From NCBI RefSeq assembly GCF_000621165.1, contig NZ_JHZA01000020.1:1-64000 (forward strand): a stretch of 64,000 bases of DNA. Reading direction: 5' to 3'. Under the pieces are notes generated by a model that worked only from the letters and a program-made list of their open reading frames with translations, was not told where the DNA came from and searched no databases. This document shows, in pieces, positions 58,915 to 64,000 of the stretch (position 1 is the first letter of the stretch; each line of letters begins with the position of its first letter). Made by a program: the position numbers and the translations under genes. Source of the DNA: Enterovibrio calviensis DSM 14347 (GTDB lineage Bacteria > Pseudomonadota > Gammaproteobacteria > Enterobacterales > Vibrionaceae).

Positions 58915-59562
58915 ATGACCCTTGATTGCCCGCTTTGTCGTTCGACAGAAATCGTCGACTTTGAGCAGGATAAACGTCGCCGATATTTCCGTTGTGTACC
59001 TTGTTCACTGGTTTTCGCCGACCCAGCTAGCCGGCTTTCACCGGAAGAAGAGAAAGCGCATTACGACCTGCATGAGAATACGGCGGAGGATGAAGGCTAT
59101 CGCCGATTTCTGAGCCGTGTTGCCACACCACTGAGCGAAAAGCTTGGTATGGCTTCTAAGCAAGGCTTAGACTTTGGGTGTGGACCCGGCCCCGTGTTAG
59201 CCAGCATGCTGGCGGATAAAGGGCATGTTATGTCGATTTACGATCCGTATTTCTCACCCAACGCGACTGTGTTGGAGACGCAATATGATTTCGTTACCTG
59301 TACCGAAGCGATTGAACACTTTTATTTGCCTCACAAGGAATGGGGACTGTTACTGAGTCTGGTTAAGCCTGGAGGCTGGTTGGCAATCATGACCAAGCTC
59401 GTTATTGATGCGGATGCGTTTAAGCATTGGCATTACAAGAATGACCCAACCCACGTGAGTTTTTTTAGTCGCGAAACGTTCTGTTTTTTGGCAGACCGAG
59501 ATGGTCTTGACGTGGACTTTGTTGGTAACGACGTAATTTTACTGAGGAAGAAAAATCCATGA
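58915..59562 (+). CDS. class I SAM methyltransferase with N-terminal zinc finger
   Basis: A 215-residue protein: an N-terminal CPLC...CVPC zinc finger (Cys at about 5, 8, 27 and 30) followed by a SAM-dependent methyltransferase fold with LDFGCGPGPVLASML (motif I) and EAIEHFYLPHKEWGLLLSLVKPGGWL. The substrate is unknown. The stop overlaps yihI by 4 bases, so they form one operon with DUF2489. No family-specific signature identified. Confidence 0.85.
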   Translation: MTLDCPLCRSTEIVDFEQDKRRRYFRCVPCSLVFADPASRLSPEEEKAHYDLHENTAEDEGYRRFLSRVATPLSEKLGMASKQGLDFGCGPGPVLASMLADKGHVMSIYDPYFSPNATVLETQYDFVTCTEAIEHFYLPHKEWGLLLSLVKPGGWLAIMTKLVIDADAFKHWHYKNDPTHVSFFSRETFCFLADRDGLDVDFVGNDVILLRKKNP

Positions 59563-60104
59563 CCCGCAAGAAGAAAGCTCGCAAAGTCGGCTCTGAAGGT
59601 CCAGCGCAATACAAAGATCGTTCATTGAGCACAGACGACATTGCAGCATTGGCGGCAAAGCGTAAAAACAGACGTAAAGGTCTGAAAGCAGGCTCACGCC
59701 ATTCAGATGGTACCGTTGAGAAACAACGCGCAGTACACGCACAGCGTGACCCGCGTTTGGGTAGCAAAACAGCGGTTCCTTTGATTGTTGAGCAAAAACC
59801 ACATCCTAAATCAGCTGCGGGCAAAAAAGTGCGCCGCATCAGTGCTGAGAAAGAATTGGAGATGTTGGAAAACGACGCACAACTAAATGTGTTGTTAGAC
59901 CGTATTGAAAACGGAGAGAAGCTCGGTGCAGGCTTGCAAAGCTATGTGGATGAGAAACTCGACCGTCTTGAAGTGCTGATGAAGCAACTGGGCTTGTTCG
60001 ATCAAGAAGAACCAGAAGCGACTGAAGCGCCGAAGAAAGCAAAACGCCGTGGCGATGATGATCTGCTGGCGGAGTTTGAAAACGTCAAATTTGATCAGGA
60101 GTAA
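59559..60104 (+). CDS. yihI: Der GTPase activator YihI
   Basis: YihI stimulates GTP hydrolysis by Der (EngA) during 50S assembly. The 181-residue product starts with a very basic unstructured region (TRKKKARKVGSEGPAQYKD), then the conserved RKNRRKGLKAGSRH core, and ends in an acidic segment. E. coli YihI is 169 residues. The gene lies upstream of hemN as in E. coli. Confidence 0.93.
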   Translation: MTRKKKARKVGSEGPAQYKDRSLSTDDIAALAAKRKNRRKGLKAGSRHSDGTVEKQRAVHAQRDPRLGSKTAVPLIVEQKPHPKSAAGKKVRRISAEKELEMLENDAQLNVLLDRIENGEKLGAGLQSYVDEKLDRLEVLMKQLGLFDQEEPEATEAPKKAKRRGDDDLLAEFENVKFDQE

Positions 60105-60602
60105 ATGTTGGAGACTCTACCTTTAGGTGTTCTGGCACTAGGCGGTGCCATTATTTTGGGGTTAGCGATTTATGCAGGTTGGCTGTTGGCAAAACTACGC
60201 CATCAAACCAAGGTGCAGGCTGCGCAGATGGATGCTGCGATTAAACAACGTAACCTTAAAATCATAGAGAGTGTGGATGTGATAGCGATGGCCACCCTGC
60301 AAGAGCAGTGTGATATATCTGAAGCTGCCATTCGCCTTTATATGATCATGGACCACCTGCAAGGCGATAAGCGCGTTGATTATCCAACGCGCTTCCCAGC
60401 ATTGTATGAGCTTTACGACGTCATCAAAGACATGCCTCGTGGCGAGGCACGTCAAGCGATGGAAAAGAAAGCACGTATGCAAGACAACATGATCCGCATG
60501 AAAGCGGAATCGCGTCTTCAGAAAGCCATTCATACTGAGCTGGAAGAGATCCTCGCGTTTACAGGGGCAAAAATGACCCCTATCCGTACTTTAGCGAGCT
60601 AA
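60105..60602 (+). CDS. DUF2489 membrane-anchored protein
   Basis: A 165-residue protein beginning MLETLPLGVLALGGAIILG: one membrane helix (about residues 5-26), then a helical cytosolic part of the DUF2489 type found between yihI and hemN in gammaproteobacteria. The ATG directly follows the yihI stop (TAAATG), which implies coupling. Function unknown. Confidence 0.85.
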   Translation: MLETLPLGVLALGGAIILGLAIYAGWLLAKLRHQTKVQAAQMDAAIKQRNLKIIESVDVIAMATLQEQCDISEAAIRLYMIMDHLQGDKRVDYPTRFPALYELYDVIKDMPRGEARQAMEKKARMQDNMIRMKAESRLQKAIHTELEEILAFTGAKMTPIRTLAS

Positions 60603-60716
60603 TTGCTACGATCAAACCAACAGTTTTCCCTTCAACAATACGGGAAAGATTCATCCGCGACCGGAGAGTGTGTCAAAATACCGCTTTCCGGTTGTTCATT
60701 TTTGGCGGGAACGCAA

Positions 60717-62090
60717 ATGTCTACACAGCAAATCATTTGGGATCAGGCGCTTATTGAGAAGTATAACTACTCAGGGCCTCGTTATACCTCTTATCCGACG
60801 GCATTAGAATTTCACGAAGTGTTCACTGATGCGGAATTTGATATGGCGTGTGCGCAGTATCCTGAGCGTAACTTGTCTTTGTATGTACATATTCCGTTCT
60901 GTCACACCCTTTGTTACTACTGTGGTTGTAACAAGGTGATTACTCGCCATGCGCACAAAGCCGATGAATACCTAGATTCGCTTGAGCTAGAGATCCGCCA
61001 GCGTGCCTACATGCTAGGCGATCGCAATGTGACTCAGTTGCACTGGGGCGGCGGTACACCCACTTTCTTAACCAAGCCTCAAATATCCCGACTGATGGGT
61101 TTGCTTCGTCAAGAATTCCGCTTAAGCAAAGATGCGGAAATCAGTATTGAGGTAGATCCACGCGAGATTGAACTCGACATGCTTGACCACCTTCGTGCTG
61201 AAGGGTTTAACCGTCTGAGTATTGGCGTGCAGGACTTCGATAAAGACGTCCAGAAAGCGGTTAACCGCGAGCAAGATGAAGATTTCATCAAGGCGTTAGT
61301 AGTGCGTGCGAAGGCGCTTGGCTTCCGTTCTACAAACCTTGATTTGATTTACGGCCTTCCGCACCAAAATGGTGCGTCGTTCGCAAAAACGCTCGCGCAA
61401 GTGCTAGAAATGAAGCCGGGTCGACTGTCCGTCTTCAACTATGCACACTTGCCGAGCTTGTTTGCCGCACAGCGCAAAATCAAAGATGCTGATTTGCCAT
61501 CACCACAAGAGCGCCTTGGTATGCTTGAGCAAACCATTGGCACATTGACGGGGGCGGGCTACCAGTTCATTGGTATGGACCACTTTGCATTGCCTGACGA
61601 TGAGTTGGCAATGGCGCAACGTGAAGGTATTTTGCACCGCAATTTCCAAGGTTATACCACGCAAGGCGATTGTGATTTGTTGGGCTTGGGCGTGTCAGCG
61701 ATTTCCATGATTGGTGATTGCTATGCTCAAAACCAAAAAGAGCTGAAGAAGTACTACGCTCAGGTCGATGAGAAACGTCATGCGCTGTGGAAAGGTGTGA
61801 TGCTCGATAGCAACGATTTGTTGCGTAGAGAAGTGATTAAATCCCTGATCTGTAATTTCTCGTTAGACAAGAAAGCGATTGAGCGTGATTACAGTGTTGT
61901 CTTTAATGAGTACTTTGCCGAAGATTTGGCGTTGCTCAAGTGCTTTATTGATGACGAGCTGGTGATTGTGGACGATAGCCACATTGAAGTAACGTTGAAA
62001 GGACGTTTGTTGATCCGCAATATTTGCATGTGCTTTGACACTTACTTGCGTGACCGAGCAAGACAGCAACAGTTTTCTCGTGTGATCTAA
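60717..62090 (+). CDS. hemN: oxygen-independent coproporphyrinogen-III oxidase HemN
   Basis: Radical SAM enzyme converting coproporphyrinogen III to protoporphyrinogen IX without oxygen. The 457-residue product equals E. coli HemN in length and keeps the CX3CX2C-C cluster HIPFCHTLCYYCGCNK (about residues 61-76), HWGGGTPTFL and GLPHQN motifs. I used ATG 60717 (MSTQQIIWD); the frame continues to 60603 with no good start. It belongs to the heme pathway with hemB, hemCDXY and is followed by a strong terminator. Confidence 0.96.
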   Translation: MSTQQIIWDQALIEKYNYSGPRYTSYPTALEFHEVFTDAEFDMACAQYPERNLSLYVHIPFCHTLCYYCGCNKVITRHAHKADEYLDSLELEIRQRAYMLGDRNVTQLHWGGGTPTFLTKPQISRLMGLLRQEFRLSKDAEISIEVDPREIELDMLDHLRAEGFNRLSIGVQDFDKDVQKAVNREQDEDFIKALVVRAKALGFRSTNLDLIYGLPHQNGASFAKTLAQVLEMKPGRLSVFNYAHLPSLFAAQRKIKDADLPSPQERLGMLEQTIGTLTGAGYQFIGMDHFALPDDELAMAQREGILHRNFQGYTTQGDCDLLGLGVSAISMIGDCYAQNQKELKKYYAQVDEKRHALWKGVMLDSNDLLRREVIKSLICNFSLDKKAIERDYSVVFNEYFAEDLALLKCFIDDELVIVDDSHIEVTLKGRLLIRNICMCFDTYLRDRARQQQFSRVI

Positions 62091-62119
62091 TCACTGAGAA
62101 GTTGTTGAGCGTAAAACTG

Positions 62120-62145
62120 AAAAAAGCCGCAGTAGCGGCTTTTTT
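62120..62145. terminator. bidirectional terminator between hemN and the 37-aa gene
   Basis: AAAAAGCCGC / GCGGCTTTTT stem with AGTA loop, T-rich on both strands. It serves hemN and the convergent 37-residue gene. Confidence 0.88.
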
Positions 62146-62163
62146 GGTATCTGGCGTTAGCGC

Positions 62164-62277
62164 TTATGCGCCGCTGCTGAGGCTAAATATCGCCAAGACA
62201 ACAGCAAGGGCTGCGGCTGCCAGTTGACCTGGACCGGCTGCTGCCATTTCATTTAGGGTGAACAGTGCATCGAACAT
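62164..62277 (-). CDS. tiny membrane protein, 37 aa
   Basis: A minus-strand frame from ATG 62277 to the stop at 62164: MFDALFTLNEMAAAGPG then one hydrophobic helix (LAAAALAVVLAIFSL) and SSGA. AAGAGA lies a few bases before the start. It has its own bidirectional terminator downstream and the add terminator upstream, giving a free-standing unit. No named family recognised; the upstream extension to 62373 is not believed. Confidence 0.6.
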   Translation of the reverse strand: MFDALFTLNEMAAAGPGQLAAAALAVVLAIFSLSSGA

Positions 62278-62363
62278 TATACGTCTCTTACTGCGTGTGA
62301 TGACCAAGGCGTTGTCGCCGCCATAGTGCGAAAATTCGGCGGCATTGTACGTGACTTGTGAAC

Positions 62364-62393
62364 AAAAAAACACCAGCTTTTGCTGGTGTTTTT
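62364..62393. terminator. terminator of add
   Basis: AAAACACCAGC / GCTGGTGTTTT stem with TTTT loop, T-rich on both strands, 30 bases after the add stop. Confidence 0.85.
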
Positions 62394-62421
62394 AAATTTC
62401 ACAATTAGCGGGTTTGGGTGT

Positions 62422-63426
62422 TTAACCGCGAGCCAACGCTTTTGCTTTGAGTTCCGCTTTCTCGCTGTCAGACAAGTAGGCTATCTCAAGGCCATTTTGT
62501 TGTAGCAAGGTGATCTGTTCCTGCGTTAGACCTGCCTGTGGGGCAGCCACTTCGTACTCGTAAGGTAGCTCAATACCAGATACCGCAGGGTCATCGGTAT
62601 TAAGCGAAGCCAAGATACCATGGTCGAGGAAAGCTTTGACTGGGTGGCTCGCAAAGCTCTCAACGGTACTGGTTTGCACGTTTGATGTCAGTGCAGATTC
62701 GATACCAATGCGATGTTTCGCAAGGTAATCCATCAAGCTTGGGTCTTGAATGGCTTTCACGCCATGACCAATGCGAGTTGCGCCAAGCTCGTTAATGGCT
62801 TGCCACATGCTTTCAGCACCCGCTGCTTCACCTGCGTGCACAGTCACATTGAGGTTGGCTTGACGCACTTTAGCGAAGTGGTCATTGAATTGATGTCCCG
62901 GTTGGCCGAGTTCGTCGCCTGCTAAGTCAATTGCCACTAGGTGCTGCTTCAGTGCCAGCAACGCATCAAGCTCTTGCATGCACGCTTCCACACCAAAGGT
63001 GCGGCTCATGATGCCGATCAGGTTGGTTTTTACACCAAAATCACGGCTGCCGGCTTGTACACCATCGATCACGGCTTCAACCACGGCTTGGATTGGCAGG
63101 CCATGTTTCATCGCCATGTAGTAAGGGGAGAAGCGCAGTTCCGCGTAATCAATGCGTGCATTGAGTGCATCTTCTACGTTTTCGTAAGCCACACGGCGAA
63201 CTGCGTCGAGATCGCCAAGGACTGCGACGCCCCAGTCTAGTTTCGATAAGAAGCCAACCAGATCAGGTTCGTTGGACATCACTTGAACATGCGGACGCAG
63301 TGCATCGACAGTGTCGGCAGGCAGTGTCATGCCGAACTTCTGACCCAGCTCCAAGATTGTGTTAATGCGAATGTTGCCATCAAGGTGACGGTGAAGATCC
63401 GTCAAAGGAAGGTGGGTTGCGATCAT
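62422..63426 (-). CDS. add: adenosine deaminase
   Basis: Purine-salvage enzyme converting adenosine or deoxyadenosine to inosine. The 334-residue product (E. coli 333) has the zinc ligands in [17 protein letters not shown] with catalytic Glu, IGHGV, and [11 protein letters not shown] with the catalytic Asp. The gene stands alone, with terminators on both flanks. Confidence 0.96.
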   Translation of the reverse strand: MIATHLPLTDLHRHLDGNIRINTILELGQKFGMTLPADTVDALRPHVQVMSNEPDLVGFLSKLDWGVAVLGDLDAVRRVAYENVEDALNARIDYAELRFSPYYMAMKHGLPIQAVVEAVIDGVQAGSRDFGVKTNLIGIMSRTFGVEACMQELDALLALKQHLVAIDLAGDELGQPGHQFNDHFAKVRQANLNVTVHAGEAAGAESMWQAINELGATRIGHGVKAIQDPSLMDYLAKHRIGIESALTSNVQTSTVESFASHPVKAFLDHGILASLNTDDPAVSGIELPYEYEVAAPQAGLTQEQITLLQQNGLEIAYLSDSEKAELKAKALARG

Positions 63427-63502
63427 CTGAATATCCTTAAATCAACTTTTGGCAATTATACGAGCTATCGAGTAGCTCGTCAGTATGGCAAATAAACATA
63501 AA

Positions 63503-63524
63503 CCGCCAATGAGGCGGTTTTGTT
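63503..63524. terminator. weak terminator-like hairpin near the glnG end
   Basis: CCGCC AATGA GGCGG stem, followed on the plus strand by TTTTG and on the minus strand by TTTATGTTTATT. It sits 38 bases beyond the glnG stop at 63562, so could end that gene. Evidence is weak. Confidence 0.4.
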
Positions 63525-63561
63525 ATCATTGTTAACCAAAACTGTTGAAATTCAGGCTGAG

Positions 63562-64000
63562 CTAAGGCATCTGCAACTCTTTGAGTTTGCGTGTTAAGGT
63601 ATTTCGGCCCCAACCAAGCAGTTTGGCGGCTTCTTGTTTATGGCCCCGAGTATGATTCAGGGCTTCACGCAATAAGATACGCTCGAACTCAGGCAGGGCT
63701 TCTCGCAATAGATTGTCATCCCCTTGAACAAGTGAAGAGCGTGCCCATTGGGACAGTGCTTGTTGCCAAGAGTCGACGTCACCGCCAGCGGCGTTAACCT
63801 CAGGCTGCATTAATTCGGGCGGTAAATCTTCAGGCAGAATCTCTTTGCCACTGCCCATCACCGTTAACCAGCGACAAATGTTTTCCAGTTGTCTGACGTT
63901 ACCCGGCCAAGGCAGGCCAGAAATCAGATCTAGGGTGGTCGAATGAAGCGACTTCACCTCGATATCTAGCTCGTCAGAGGCACGTTTTAGGAAGTGTTTG
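63562..64000 (-). CDS. glnG: nitrogen regulator NtrC (GlnG), C-terminal part
   Basis: Partial gene cut by the right edge of the window; about 146 C-terminal residues are visible. NtrC is the sigma-54 activator of nitrogen genes. The end of the AAA+ domain has the family motif WPGNVRQLENICRWLTVMGSG, followed by a linker and the Fis-type helix-turn-helix (EAAKLLGWGRNTLTRKLKEL). The sequence matches E. coli GlnG closely. Upstream frame from the edge (KHFLKRASDELDIE) is open and continues it, so the listed minimum is real and the gene extends left on the minus strand. Confidence 0.95.
   Translation of the reverse strand, partial: KHFLKRASDELDIEVKSLHSTTLDLISGLPWPGNVRQLENICRWLTVMGSGKEILPEDLPPELMQPEVNAAGGDVDSWQQALSQWARSSLVQGDDNLLREALPEFERILLREALNHTRGHKQEAAKLLGWGRNTLTRKLKELQMP

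Noticed and set aside
60603-60716. Extended HemN N-terminus
   Set aside because: ATG 60717 gives exactly the E. coli length; the extension has no similarity and no good start.

Overview
The window is a stretch of the main chromosome of a Vibrionaceae bacterium (gammaproteobacterium, roughly 50% GC by eye). The evidence is protein content and gene order: tRNA-Trp, crcB, thiCEFSGH, a long aminopeptidase P, a Bcr-type transporter and a TsrA-like regulator follow the order I recall from the start of Vibrio cholerae chromosome I. The blocks polA-spf-engB, yihI-hemN, hemCDXY/cyaA/cyaY and lptM-lysA-dapF-DUF484-xerC-yigB are close to E. coli. I cannot fix the genus. Almost everything is core genome; I see no prophage, complete IS, integron or CRISPR array.

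Layout. 1-1.4 kb: a gene-poor segment with a 46-residue membrane mini-protein, tRNA-Trp, and a tandem duplication of the tRNA trailer/terminator. 1.4-7.6 kb: crcB, then a TPP riboswitch driving the thiamine operon thiCEFSGH. 7.6-13.3 kb: aminopeptidase P, a LysR/MFS divergent pair, tsrA and a DMT transporter. 13.3-21.7 kb: rmuC, ubiE-ubiJ-ubiB, tatABC, tatD, hemB. 21.7-26.7 kb: asnC, a sensor-like GGDEF/EAL protein, rsmJ and two small genes. 26.8-31 kb: hemY-hemX-hemD-hemC on the minus strand. 31.5-39.2 kb: cyaA, cyaY, lptM, lysA, dapF, DUF484, xerC, yigB. 39.2-41.6 kb: a four-gene minus-strand bufferin operon (DUF2282 precursor, DUF692/MNIO enzyme, DUF2063 partner, DoxX). 41.9-50.2 kb: uvrD with a LexA-like box, a DUF2780 protein, ggt, rarD, recQ, a DUF3630 protein. 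50.2-52.6 kb: a preQ1-I riboswitch with a leader peptide in front of the queuosine-precursor transporter gene, a GNAT gene, the Fur-regulated RyhB RNA, elbB. 52.6-58.9 kb: a DnaA-box/GATC-rich region, polA, Spot 42, a second unassigned sRNA candidate, engB, cytochrome c4 and a large GGA-rich CsrB/CsrC-family RNA. 58.9-64 kb: a methyltransferase, yihI, DUF2489, hemN, a 37-residue membrane protein, add and the 3' end of glnG (ntrC).

The genes fall into a few functional groups: thiamine, heme and ubiquinone cofactor synthesis, Tat export, cAMP signalling, replication/repair (polA, uvrD, recQ, rmuC, xerC), and a dense set of RNA regulators. Two riboswitches (TPP, preQ1) and three recognisable trans-acting RNAs (RyhB, Spot 42, CsrC-like) were read directly from sequence, plus one RNA candidate I cannot name. 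The most specialised system is the bufferin RiPP operon, which is probably a periplasmic copper-buffering pathway. It belongs to a recently described family and is not wholly new. The least explained items are the leader-peptide/hairpin/preQ1 arrangement, the unassigned sRNA next to Spot 42, and several tiny membrane proteins with their own terminators.
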